From: Salinibacillus xinjiangensis | GTDB lineage: Bacteria > Bacillota > Bacilli > Bacillales > Alkalibacillaceae | Reading direction: 5' to 3' | NCBI RefSeq assembly: GCF_009649735.1 | Contig: NZ_WJNH01000002.1 | Location: 1 to 64,000 of the forward strand | DNA: 64,000 bases | Shown here: piece by piece, positions 16,414-25,224 of the stretch | How the letters are laid out: every line of letters starts with the position of its first letter | Numbering within the stretch: position 1 is the stretch's first letter | Position numbers and translations under genes: made by a program | The notes under the pieces: model-generated | Databases searched by the model: none | What the model saw: the letters and a program-made list of their open reading frames with translations, nothing else | Told to the model about the DNA's origin: nothing

Positions 16414-19381
16414 CTGAATCTCCCTCTCTTTTCAAGGCTTCAGGAATAGGTGTAAAGTCAGAACGGTTCCACTTTTTCTCGACCTCGACACCGATGTGTG
16501 GCTGAGGATTACCGAAACGATGGTTATGGTGAGGGAGTGGTGATTCACCCTCTTTTTCTAACAGCTCGAGTTTTACCTGCGTTTCCTTGTAATTTGGCGT
16601 ATGAGTGTCCTTGTCATAATAGCTGCTCGTTAATTTGTTTACTGCCTTCTGATTTTCAGTTGTATTCATAGGTAAGTACAGTTCATTACCAGAAACCCGA
16701 TTGGTCACTAGCACACGGACCTTCACTTTGCCATATGGAGAGGTCAGGCGAACGAGAGAGCCTGTCTCTAAATTGCGTTCTTTGGCTAATTCAGGTGAAA
16801 CCTCTAACCATGGATTCGAAACCTTATGATTAATTCCCTCAGACTTATTCGTCATATTGCCTTCATGGAACTGCTCTAGTAAACGACCGTTGTTTAAATG
16901 AAGGTCATATTCATCTCCAGATTCAAATGGAGGTGTCCAATCGACAGGGAATAGACGTGCTTTCCCATCAACGAACTTAAATTTATCCTTATAAAGGAGT
17001 GGAGTACTTTCTCCATTTGGCTTCACAGGCCATACTTGACTATCCCATCCTTCTAAATGTTCATAGCTAACCCCAGCGAAGGTAGGAGCGAGTCTCGCTG
17101 CTTCGTCCATGATTTCAGATGGGTGAGAGTAGTTCCAATTGGCCCCAAGCTTATTGGCAAACTCCTGGAAAATTTCCCAATCAGGCTTACAGTCACCAAG
17201 CGGCTCAAACACTTTATAAAAACGTTGAATTCGCCTTTCTGTATTTGTAAAGGTTCCATCTTTTTCTAAGCTTGGTGCAGCAGGTAGCACAACATCCGCA
17301 AATTGAGCTGTTTTAGAAAAGAAGATATCTTGTACAACAAAAAAGTCCAGCTTTTCAAAGGCTTCATGAACGTAGTTAATATTGGAATCCACCAATGCCA
17401 TTTCCTCGCCAAATAAATACATCCCGTTGACACGACCATCTGTAATGGCTTCAACAATTTGATGATTGTTTAAGCCTGGATGTTTCGGTAGCTTAGTACC
17501 CCATGCACCTTCATAGCGAGAACGAACTTCATCATTTTCAATAGGCTCGTATCCAGGTAAGAAATTTGGCATCGTACCAAAATCACTAGCTCCCTGAACA
17601 TTGTTGTGGCCACGCAATGGGTAAGCACCTGCACCAGGTTTTCCAAAGTTACCTGTCACTAGAAGTAAATTAGCAATGGCTGTACTTGTATCTGTACCGC
17701 CGAGATGCTGGGTTACACCCATCGCCCATAAAATACATGTTCCCTTTGCCTCGTGAATCATCTCTGCCACTTTGATTAGCGTATCTTGGGAAAGACCAGT
17801 GACTTCCTCTGCATATTCAAGCGTAAACTTACTTAGTGATTGTTTATATTCCTCAATATTGTTTACGCGCTCTTGTAGGAAGGAAGAATCCTCCCAGCCT
17901 TGGTCTAAAATGTATTTTGTCACAGCTGAGATCCAAACTAGGTCTGTGCCCGGCTTTGGATGAATATATAAATCTGAGCGTTCAGCTAATTCGTTTTTAC
18001 GCAAATCAGATACAATTAATTTCTGACCATGCAGTTTATTTGCTCGCTTAATTCTTGTGGCCAACACCGGATGGGATTCTGAGGCATTGGCACCGACGAC
18101 AATCACTAAATCTGAGGTAGCAATATCCTCCATAGTGCCGGAGTCTCCACCAATACCAACTGTACGCATTAAACCAGTAGAGGCTGGAGTTTGACAATAT
18201 CTTGAGCAATTATCAATATTGTTGGTTTGGAAAACGGACCGAGCTAGCTTTTGAAAAAGATAATTTTCTTCATTCGTACACTTAGAAGATGAAATAAAGC
18301 CAAGAGCATCAGGTCCTTGTTTGTCTTTAATCTCCTGGAACTTCTCTGCCATTAAATTTAAAGCTTCATCCCATGTTGCTTCATAAAACTTGTCACCTTT
18401 ACGAATGAGGGGCTTCGTTAGTCTTTCCTCACTATTCACGAATTCCCAACCAAACTTCCCCTTAACACAAGTAGAAATGCCGTTTACGGGAGCATCACTT
18501 TGAGGTTGTATACGTAAAATATCCCGGCCTTTTGTCCAAACCTCGAAACTACAACCCACACCACAATACGTACAGACGGTTTTCGTTTTATTAATGCGAT
18601 CTTCACGCATAGTGGCTTCTACGTTTGATATCGTAAATATTTCTTTATAGCCTGGCTCCACTTCCTTCGTTAAGTCAATCATTGGCTCTAACATATTTTT
18701 AGACATACCCGTCAGATAACCCGCTTCGCCAAGCATCGATTTCTCCATCAACGCATTACAAGGACAAACCGTCACACAATGCCCACAGGATACACAGGAG
18801 GATTCATCAATAGGAACATCATTATCCCAAATAACCCGGGGCTGTTCGCGTTCCCAATCAATACTCAACACTTCACTAACCTGAAGATCCTGACAGGCCT
18901 CGACACAAAGACCGCATAGAATGCATTGATCAGGTTCATAGCGATAGAAAGGGTGTGAATTATCGGGTGGGTAAGGCTTGGGTGTAAACTCATATTTTTG
19001 ATGCTCCACCTCTAAATATTCAGCTGTGTTATGTACCACGCAGTTCCCATTGTTGTTATCACAAACTGTACAATAAAGCTCGTGGTTTTTAAGTATTCGC
19101 TGCATCCCTTCCAACTGCGCTTCCTTAGCAGAGTTGGAAACAGAGTTGACGGTCATGTTTGGTTCTGCTTTTGTCGAACACGCACGCTTTAACTCACCAT
19201 TTACCTCTACATAACACGTATCACAGGTTTGAATCACTCCAATTCCTAAATCAGGTTGGGAGGAACAAATACCCGGAATATATACATTGTTTTCCAAAGC
19301 AGCCTCTAAAATAGATTGGCCATTTTTAGCTTTAATGTCAGTGTTATTGACCTTAAGAGAAAAAGTGTTTTCTTCCATCAA
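16388..19381 (-). CDS. Molybdopterin-dependent formate dehydrogenase, catalytic subunit with N-terminal iron-sulfur domains
   Basis: A 997-aa YrhE/FdhF-type enzyme oxidising formate to CO2. Domain order is: 2Fe-2S ferredoxin domain with CSSQPDLGIG and QTCDTCYVEV (1-80); a His-Cys [4Fe-4S] segment, YCTVCDNNNGNCVVHN; two 4Fe-4S motifs, CILCGLCVEACQ and CVSCGHCVTVCPCN; the MopB cluster motif CTYCGVGCSFEVW; then the bisMGD-binding body. The Mo-ligand position is cysteine (NCSRYCQTPASTG), not selenocysteine. TTG 19381 has better ribosome-binding-site spacing (GAGGTGG) than the adjacent ATG 19378. The electron acceptor is not evident. Confidence 0.92.
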   Translation of the reverse strand: MMEENTFSLKVNNTDIKAKNGQSILEAALENNVYIPGICSSQPDLGIGVIQTCDTCYVEVNGELKRACSTKAEPNMTVNSVSNSAKEAQLEGMQRILKNHELYCTVCDNNNGNCVVHNTAEYLEVEHQKYEFTPKPYPPDNSHPFYRYEPDQCILCGLCVEACQDLQVSEVLSIDWEREQPRVIWDNDVPIDESSCVSCGHCVTVCPCNALMEKSMLGEAGYLTGMSKNMLEPMIDLTKEVEPGYKEIFTISNVEATMREDRINKTKTVCTYCGVGCSFEVWTKGRDILRIQPQSDAPVNGISTCVKGKFGWEFVNSEERLTKPLIRKGDKFYEATWDEALNLMAEKFQEIKDKQGPDALGFISSSKCTNEENYLFQKLARSVFQTNNIDNCSRYCQTPASTGLMRTVGIGGDSGTMEDIATSDLVIVVGANASESHPVLATRIKRANKLHGQKLIVSDLRKNELAERSDLYIHPKPGTDLVWISAVTKYILDQGWEDSSFLQERVNNIEEYKQSLSKFTLEYAEEVTGLSQDTLIKVAEMIHEAKGTCILWAMGVTQHLGGTDTSTAIANLLLVTGNFGKPGAGAYPLRGHNNVQGASDFGTMPNFLPGYEPIENDEVRSRYEGAWGTKLPKHPGLNNHQIVEAITDGRVNGMYLFGEEMALVDSNINYVHEAFEKLDFFVVQDIFFSKTAQFADVVLPAAPSLEKDGTFTNTERRIQRFYKVFEPLGDCKPDWEIFQEFANKLGANWNYSHPSEIMDEAARLAPTFAGVSYEHLEGWDSQVWPVKPNGESTPLLYKDKFKFVDGKARLFPVDWTPPFESGDEYDLHLNNGRLLEQFHEGNMTNKSEGINHKVSNPWLEVSPELAKERNLETGSLVRLTSPYGKVKVRVLVTNRVSGNELYLPMNTTENQKAVNKLTSSYYDKDTHTPNYKETQVKLELLEKEGESPLPHHNHRFGNPQPHIGVEVEKKWNRSDFTPIPEALKREGDSDGKSNYAN

Positions 19382-19490
19382 AAATGCACACCACCTCTTA
19401 TTCGTAGTTATTATAAGTATTTACCAGTTAAGGAATTTGTATGAATAAATAAGGTAGATTTATTGCTTATCATATAATGAGCAAAATGTG

Positions 19491-19519
19491 TTGAGTTATG
19501 TCGAATATTGGTATATTAT
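19491..19519 (+). promoter_or_regulatory. SigA-like promoter ahead of the c-di-GMP riboswitch
   Basis: TTGAGT at 19491-19496, a 17-nt spacer, and TATTAT at 19514-19519. Transcription would start near 19526, about 60 nt before the riboswitch core. Confidence 0.5.
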
Positions 19520-19584
19520 TAATATTATTGAATTAGGCAATATGACTTACATACCATACTATTCAAAATGATACTCTTAATTGA

Positions 19585-19680
19585 AAAAGGCAAACTACCC
19601 GAAAGGATAGGACGCAAAGCTTAGGGTCTAAATGCTAGGGGTGATACTCCTGCACACGATCGCCTGGTTACCAATGTATA
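19585..19680 (+). ncRNA. Cyclic di-GMP-I (GEMM-I) riboswitch
   Basis: The aptamer core is clear. GGCAAAC begins at 19589, a hairpin is capped by GAAA at 19601-19604, and GGACGCAAAGC spans 19610-19620. The second stem starts with the GGTCTAAA-type junction, and a receptor/closing segment CGCCTGGTTACC lies at 19661-19672. These are the conserved elements of the Vibrio Vc2-type class. It precedes a terminator and a five-gene operon, so it should couple transcription of that operon to c-di-GMP. Confidence 0.93.
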
Positions 19681-19701
19681 ATGATTATGTTTTTTTAATT
19701 C

Positions 19702-19738
19702 ATGACCATACTAGGTAACCCTAGTATGGTCATTTTTG
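19702..19738 (+). terminator. Riboswitch expression-platform terminator
   Basis: A perfect 13-bp stem, ATGACCATACTAG (19702-19714) with CTAGTATGGTCAT (19721-19733), is followed by T-rich sequence. GGTAACC at 19714-19720 in the loop is the reverse complement of GGTTACC at 19666-19672 in the aptamer tail. Pairing of these two would compete with the terminator. Confidence 0.85.
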
Positions 19739-19825
19739 TGGGATTTTGTCGAAAAACGCAATTAGAAATGAAATACTAAAGCTTCGAAGAACAGTGCAAT
19801 GAAACAGTAAAGGGGAAGAGATTAA

Positions 19826-21216
19826 GTGGAAAATACAATACCATTAATGATTATCATAAGTTCACTTCAATTGATTATAACTTTTATCATTCTTCTCATA
19901 ATCTATGGTGCATTTAGAAAAAGAATGAACACCCTAGAGAAAAAGATAATCGGAACGGATGCCAAAAAGGTAAAAGAGCATCAAGAGAAAATAGAAAGAT
20001 TATATTCTAGGATTAATCAAAACTATTTTAAAATCGAAAAAAATCAATCCGACCTTGTTGAAGAAATTAAAAACTTCACCGAAAGTAGTAAAAATTATAA
20101 TTCCGCACAAAATCATATAGCATCTACCAATAATCAGCTTCATTTTATAGGTATCAAAATTGACGATCTTTTAAATGGAATGAACACCCTGAAAGATCGA
20201 AAGAGTATCCAAAACCAAAATAATGATTCTGACCTAACCTCGATGAAAAATAGTCTTTTCCGTGTAGAAAAAGACGTGCAAAAATAAGGAAAGAAGCGAA
20301 CAAGAACAACTCTGGACATTCAGGAAAGGACAATCGTCTGACTCAAGAAATTATAGATGATGTGAAATATATAAAAACTACTATGGATGACTATTCTATG
20401 AACAGTTCAACCGCTAAGAATCAAATGCAGGTAAAAAATGGAATAGTAAGGAATATAAAATCGCTATTTGAAGATACGCAACATTTGAAGGACACTATGT
20501 ATTCAAAGGATTCAGATTGGAATGAAACGCAAGTAAATGAGATGCTTACTAATTTATTAAGAAGTATTTCTGATATAGAGCAAAGAATAAATAACGATTT
20601 ACATTTCCATAGCCAGAAATCAATAGTTTTAAGTGAAAGTTATCAAAATATGGAACACAAAATTATGGACATGAACGATGTGATCAAACAGATACAGTCC
20701 AAAAGTAATCATGATACGTATGAAATCAAAAAGGATTTATCCAATATTTCAAGTCTTGTATCTCCATTACAATCCACTGTAATGGGTACATTGAATGAAT
20801 CAATAGAGGAATTGAAGGAACTTAGAAAAGACCTTATTAAAACAGGGAATCATCTATTAATTCAAGAATCGCTTGATGCTCTATCAGAATATATTAATAT
20901 ATCTCAAAAACAACTATTTAAGGTTTTAGCTTATCATAATGAAAAGTTAAATAATGTTGACAAAAACTTAGAAAAATCTTTAGAAGAAATAGAAGAACAG
21001 CTTAAAACATCTGAGAATAAGCTAGTTAATTATCTGTCATTCGTCTATCAATCTATGAATTCTAAATCCAATCACCATTCAATAGATATTGGGATTATAG
21101 CAAAAATAGATGAAATCAATAAAAAACTCGACAATAATACAGGGGAATCTAAAAGATACTTAACAACTATCTATAACAAACTAAATGAACCTAGAGAGAA
21201 GGAACAAAGTGTATGA
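19826..21216 (+). pseudogene. Membrane-anchored coiled-coil protein, apparently one gene interrupted by a frameshift
   Basis: GTG 19826 (AAGGGGAAG upstream) opens a 153-aa frame. It has one N-terminal membrane helix (LMIIISSLQLIITFIILLII) and then a long charged coiled coil, ending at TAA 20285-20287. The -1 frame continues without a stop from there to 21216 and reads IRKEANKNNSGHSGKDNRL onward, again coiled coil, for about 310 residues. Candidate starts inside the second frame (GTG 20362, ATG 20383) lack a ribosome-binding site. The shift point is CAAAAAT at 20279-20285. I recognise no family; heptad-rich signal-scaffold or chemoreceptor-like helices are the closest description. It could be a mutation, slippage or a sequencing error. 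Confidence 0.65.
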
Positions 21217-22412
21217 ATAAAATAGTGATTACGGGTTATGGCATAGCAGTACCTGGGAGTCATAATGGTAAACAATTTGAAAAACAGTTACGGAAAGGTA
21301 TACATGGGATCAAATCTTTCAATGACGAGCACCTTCCACAGAACAAAACTTTATCATTAGGGTATTTAGACCCAATTGTTTTTGACAGAGAAGAGAAAAG
21401 TTATAAAAAATATCCTAGGGTTTCCAAAGTGCAAATTAACACTACAGATGAAGCGATCAAGATGTCTGGAATCGATTTAAGTAAAAAAAAAACTGGTGTT
21501 TTTATTGGTACCTCATTAGGGGGTACTGAAGGTTATGAAGCGAATATTCCGATTTCGAATAAAGGAGATTATAAATCTTTCCCGAATTCTGCAATTGGAG
21601 AAACAAACTTTCAGAGTACTGCTGCTGCCATTAATGGACACTTAAAATTAACTGGAATCGCAAAAACGATTGCAACAGGATGTACTGCAAGCATGGAAGC
21701 ATTGGAAACAGCCTGTATTTACATAAAAAGCGGAATCATCGACACAGCCATTGTAGGTGGAGTCGACATCGCTAATACACCCGGCCTATTATATGCTTTT
21801 AGCAAGATAAGATCGCTACCCCTTGGACACGAACTTGAACAATCAGGGTTACCGTTTAGTAAAAATAGTAAAGGGTTTGTCGCTGCTGAGGGTTCTGCTA
21901 GTCTAGTCATTGAGAGGGAAGAGGATGCAGTTAAAAGGGGGGGAGTTATTTTAGCAGAAATTGATGACGTCCAAAGTAACAATGATGGCTTAGGTGTATT
22001 CGGCAGTGATCCCACTGGAAAGCATATGTTAAAATTATCTAAAGAAATTGTCGCTAACAAAAATCCTGACTACGTTAACAGCCAAGCATTGGGACTGCGG
22101 CCTAGTGATGAATTAGAGGCAAACAATCACAGGCTACTATTTGATAATCAAATTCCGATCACATCCATTAAGGGTATGGTTGGACACGCCTTTGGAGCAT
22201 CTGGCTTAATTCAGGTGATTGCATCATTAATCGGGATGCAGGGGAACTTTATTCCTTATACCGCTAGAACCGATTATGTTGGTCATGAGACCTTGAACAT
22301 TATGGATCGATTTCAGGAAAGAAAAGTTTCAGAAGTATTAATTACTTGTCACGGCTATGGAGGCAATAATTCCGTTGCTTATATAAAAAAACACAGTGTA
22401 AAGGGTGACTAA
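21213..22412 (+). CDS. Beta-ketoacyl-ACP synthase-like protein with an altered catalytic triad
   Basis: A 399-aa thiolase-fold protein of the FabF/KAS-II type. The nucleophile is kept (ATGCTAS, Cys157), as are Lys320 and the second His (SIKGMVGHAFGASG, His325). The usual HGT-T motif with the first catalytic His is replaced: YVNSQALGL has Gln291 in its place. A C-Q-H triad would be expected to impair decarboxylative condensation, so acyl transfer, binding or a non-canonical condensation is possible. Its ATG overlaps the preceding stop (ATGA), so it is translationally coupled to the coiled-coil gene. It is not in a fatty-acid cluster. Confidence 0.85.
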   Translation: MNKIVITGYGIAVPGSHNGKQFEKQLRKGIHGIKSFNDEHLPQNKTLSLGYLDPIVFDREEKSYKKYPRVSKVQINTTDEAIKMSGIDLSKKKTGVFIGTSLGGTEGYEANIPISNKGDYKSFPNSAIGETNFQSTAAAINGHLKLTGIAKTIATGCTASMEALETACIYIKSGIIDTAIVGGVDIANTPGLLYAFSKIRSLPLGHELEQSGLPFSKNSKGFVAAEGSASLVIEREEDAVKRGGVILAEIDDVQSNNDGLGVFGSDPTGKHMLKLSKEIVANKNPDYVNSQALGLRPSDELEANNHRLLFDNQIPITSIKGMVGHAFGASGLIQVIASLIGMQGNFIPYTARTDYVGHETLNIMDRFQERKVSEVLITCHGYGGNNSVAYIKKHSVKGD

Positions 22413-22415
22413 AAT

Positions 22416-23864
22416 TTGATATTCTCCATTCTTATTTTTGTCATTGGGTTAATTCCCATTTCTTTAGGATATTCATTATTTTTCTTATATGAAAAAAGTA
22501 AACTAACTTTGTTAATCTTCTTATATATGTTATGTATAACCTTTTGGCAAATCGATATCGCTATTTTATATATCGTATCTCCCAACTTAAATGAAGGAAT
22601 CACCCTATTCTTATTTAAACTGTTTAGACTAGGGCCTATGGTAGCACTTCCTTTACTTTTATACATTTGCTTTGAAGTTTATAAAAGTTCAGTTCCAAAA
22701 ACAAACCGTTTTTTAGATAAAGTGGCTAAGCTGATTTTAAATAAAAAAATGATTTTTCTGTCTTTTATCAGTGCAGCAATTGTTTACGGAATTAATTGGA
22801 CTAATTATGGAATCAAGGATTTAAGGTTATTAAATAATAGTCATTTGCATTTAGATTATTACTTTCCTGTTTACGGAATATTAAATTGGACATTTATCAT
22901 CCATCTTGTCGCTTTCTTAATATTATTAGTAGCGTTAATCTTTGTAGGCAATAGTCTTGACCATGGTAAAATGAAATCTTTTCTTAAAACACTAGTAATA
23001 TCTTCATTGATTTTATTTTTATTCGGTTGGACTAATTTTGTACCTAGTTATCAAATACTAGTAAGCAGTATTGCTGTGTTAATCTATTCTATTTTTATTT
23101 TGTTATCTTTTATTAAGATGTATAATGACTTTAATACAGAGTATCTAAATGTTGTCCAAAGACAAAATAAATTAGATTACATTGGAAATTTGACTGCTAG
23201 TTTAATCCATGAAGTTAAAAACTCATTATCCATTATCAAAGGATACTCTGAGATTATACCTTCTATTCAAAAACTTGAACCTCAAACAGAAAAAATAATG
23301 GGGCAGGTTATTACGTCTAGTAATCAATTATCAAAATTGGTAAATGCTTATAATCAATTTTTAAAAAATGATATTGAAATGGAGTTTGAGAGTAAAAATG
23401 TAGTGAATAGTATAAAAATGGCCGCTCAAATGATGGATAATATGTTGAAAGAGCAACAGGTGCATATTGAAATCACCCCCGAAAATAAAGGGGTCAATGC
23501 TTATATTAATAATACATATTTTACACAAGTATTTATTAATTTAATCAAAAACGCGATTGAGGCTACACCTTCTGACCGATTAGAGAGAGTGATCAAGTTC
23601 AATGTGATTGATTTCGATAATACTAAGGTCATCATTGACATGTATGATTGTGGATGTGGGATTTCAAGAGATAAGTGGGATAAAGTATTTTTACCATACA
23701 ACAGTTCAAAATCAGAGGGTACTGGACTAGGGTTACCATTTTGTAGTAAGGTGATGTTTTCACATAGAGGTTTTATTGATATCGTGTCTAGTAATTCTGA
23801 CGGTACTCATTTTAGGTTACAGATACCTAAGAATAAGTTTGTTGAAATTGATAAAGTTAGCTAA
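22416..23864 (+). CDS. Multi-TM sensor histidine kinase
   Basis: A 482-aa protein started by TTG 22416 (AAAGGGTGA upstream). About eight hydrophobic segments fill residues 1-235, with no recognisable extracellular domain. The kinase core follows: H-box LIHEVKNSLSIIKGYSEI, N-box FINLIKNAIEA, G-boxes DCGCGIS and GTGLGLPFC. The layout recalls 7TM-type kinases and KinB. The sensed signal probably lies in or near the membrane. The response regulator immediately downstream (24-bp gap) is the likely partner. Confidence 0.88.
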   Translation: MIFSILIFVIGLIPISLGYSLFFLYEKSKLTLLIFLYMLCITFWQIDIAILYIVSPNLNEGITLFLFKLFRLGPMVALPLLLYICFEVYKSSVPKTNRFLDKVAKLILNKKMIFLSFISAAIVYGINWTNYGIKDLRLLNNSHLHLDYYFPVYGILNWTFIIHLVAFLILLVALIFVGNSLDHGKMKSFLKTLVISSLILFLFGWTNFVPSYQILVSSIAVLIYSIFILLSFIKMYNDFNTEYLNVVQRQNKLDYIGNLTASLIHEVKNSLSIIKGYSEIIPSIQKLEPQTEKIMGQVITSSNQLSKLVNAYNQFLKNDIEMEFESKNVVNSIKMAAQMMDNMLKEQQVHIEITPENKGVNAYINNTYFTQVFINLIKNAIEATPSDRLERVIKFNVIDFDNTKVIIDMYDCGCGISRDKWDKVFLPYNSSKSEGTGLGLPFCSKVMFSHRGFIDIVSSNSDGTHFRLQIPKNKFVEIDKVS

Positions 23865-23888
23865 GTGAAACAGGAGGAATAAAGAGAG

Positions 23889-24434
23889 ATGGAAAAGAAA
23901 AAAGTACTAGTTATTGAGGATATTAACCAAATGTTTCTATTATATAAATACTGTTTAGAATCTTATTTTGAGGTCGTACAGGCAAAAACGTTATCTGACC
24001 TTAAAAATTTCGAAAATAAAACTGACGTAGTAGCAACTATATTAGACTATCATATCCCAGGTGAAAATTTTGAGCATGTACTCGAATATGTGATTGAGAA
24101 TTACATCAATTCTAAGAGGGTGATGATATCTGGACATGCAGACACTTTAGAACTAAAACAAAAATACGGCAGAAATTTAGATGAAGTTTTCTCAAAACCT
24201 TTAGATGATTATACGAAATTAGCTGAATACTTAATTGAGTTAGTTGGGTTAGATAATTTAAAAGGTGATCAAACAGAAACTACTGATGAACAAAAAAATG
24301 AAACATCAAACGAACAAACAGCGGCAAAAGAGCAAAAAGAAGAAGATAAAGAGATAACCGAAGAAGAAATTAGAAACGATTTATTAAACAGAGAGCTTAG
24401 CATGGATGAGATAAGCGCAATCATTAAAAAATAG
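23889..24434 (+). CDS. Stand-alone response-regulator receiver protein with charged tail
   Basis: A 181-aa protein. The receiver domain covers residues 1-120: acidic pocket VLVIEDIN, phospho-acceptor Asp53 in TILDYHIPG, signalling Ser in MISGHAD, Lys in FSKPLDD. It is followed by a low-complexity Glu/Lys/Thr/Gln tail and a short C-terminal helix LSMDEISAIIKK. There is no DNA-binding or enzymatic output domain, so output is presumably by protein interaction. The tail helix could dock on a partner such as the coiled-coil protein. It lies directly after its likely kinase. Confidence 0.85.
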   Translation: MEKKKVLVIEDINQMFLLYKYCLESYFEVVQAKTLSDLKNFENKTDVVATILDYHIPGENFEHVLEYVIENYINSKRVMISGHADTLELKQKYGRNLDEVFSKPLDDYTKLAEYLIELVGLDNLKGDQTETTDEQKNETSNEQTAAKEQKEEDKEITEEEIRNDLLNRELSMDEISAIIKK

Positions 24435-24500
24435 TATAAATGGTACACCTAAGGTAATCAGAACACTTAAAGTTTCAACCTAGTCTGAAGGAGAATTTAC

Positions 24501-24902
24501 ATGAATGATAATGAAATTCGCTGGCGACAAATATTCGAGAATTATGAAAAAGCGTACAACGAGTTAAATAAACATAAGGACATGATATTTGAGACTAATC
24601 TTGAAAAAGCAGGATACATCCATTACTTTGAAATTGCAATGGATCTTGCGGAAAGAGTAATGCTAGCATATTTAGATGCAAAGGAAAAATCTGTTGATAC
24701 GCCCCGCCAAGCTGTTAAAGAATTAGGTAAACTTAACATAATACAACATCACCAAATTTGGTTTAAGGCACAAAACCGCAAGAAACTACCTCTCTTTATA
24801 CATAAAAATGAGAAGTTGTTTGATGAACTTGTCAATGACATTAATCAAACATACATAGGTGAGTTGGAATCATTTTGGGAGACGCTTATCAAAATTAAAT
24901 AA
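24501..24902 (+). CDS. HI0074-like (HEPN-type) protein, last gene of the c-di-GMP-switched operon
   Basis: A 133-aa all-helical protein resembling nucleotidyltransferase-substrate-binding (HI0074/HepT-like) proteins. The matches are IRWRQIFENYEKAYNELNK, HYFEIAMDLAERVMLAYL, DTPRQAVKELGKLNII and the C-terminal LVNDINQTYIGEL. These normally pair with a MNT-type nucleotidyltransferase, but none is adjacent. The HEPN RNase motif (R-x4-6-H) is stretched here (NRKKLPLFIH), so RNase activity is doubtful. The ribosome-binding site is GAAGGAG. The family call is from pattern only. Confidence 0.6.
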   Translation: MNDNEIRWRQIFENYEKAYNELNKHKDMIFETNLEKAGYIHYFEIAMDLAERVMLAYLDAKEKSVDTPRQAVKELGKLNIIQHHQIWFKAQNRKKLPLFIHKNEKLFDELVNDINQTYIGELESFWETLIKIK

Positions 24903-24911
24903 TTTTTCTCA

Positions 24912-24950
24912 AGACGAGATATGTAGTTAGATGCATAATCTCGTTTTTTA
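24912..24950 (+). terminator. Terminator ending the c-di-GMP-switched operon
   Basis: ACGAGAT and ATCTCGT flank a loop and are followed by TTTTTTA, 10 nt after the last stop codon. Confidence 0.7.
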
Positions 24951-25224
24951 ATAGTCAAAACGACTCTTGTAAAAAATAGTTTACTAAATTATGAAACTTA
25001 CATCGTTTCCGCGTGACTATACCTTATTAGCTAATTCTAGAGAGAAATCACTGCGATATACGAACTATTCAACCTTCAAATGAACAACCAAAATACCTAT
25101 ACCAACTAAGAAATGTAGGGCTAAAGTGTATTCTATACATCTACAAAAGTTGATTCCTATTTCTCAAGGATTTCATTCCGTAATTTCAGAATATGTTAAG
25201 TATATTTTGAAAAGGAGGAATAGT
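24951..25224. other. Intergenic stretch before the secreted protease
   Basis: AT-rich sequence with no convincing gene. The protease ribosome-binding site AAAAGGAGGAA is at its right end. A promoter must lie here but I could not single one out. Confidence 0.5.

Noticed and set aside
16388-19381. Selenocysteine in the formate dehydrogenase, given the Sec genes in the window
   Set aside because: The Mo-ligand motif reads NCSRYCQTPAS with a normal TGT/TGC codon and no in-frame TGA interrupts the gene.
20362-21216. Independent gene starting at GTG 20362
   Set aside because: No ribosome-binding site precedes it and the frame is open further upstream to the A-run; a split single gene explains the data better.
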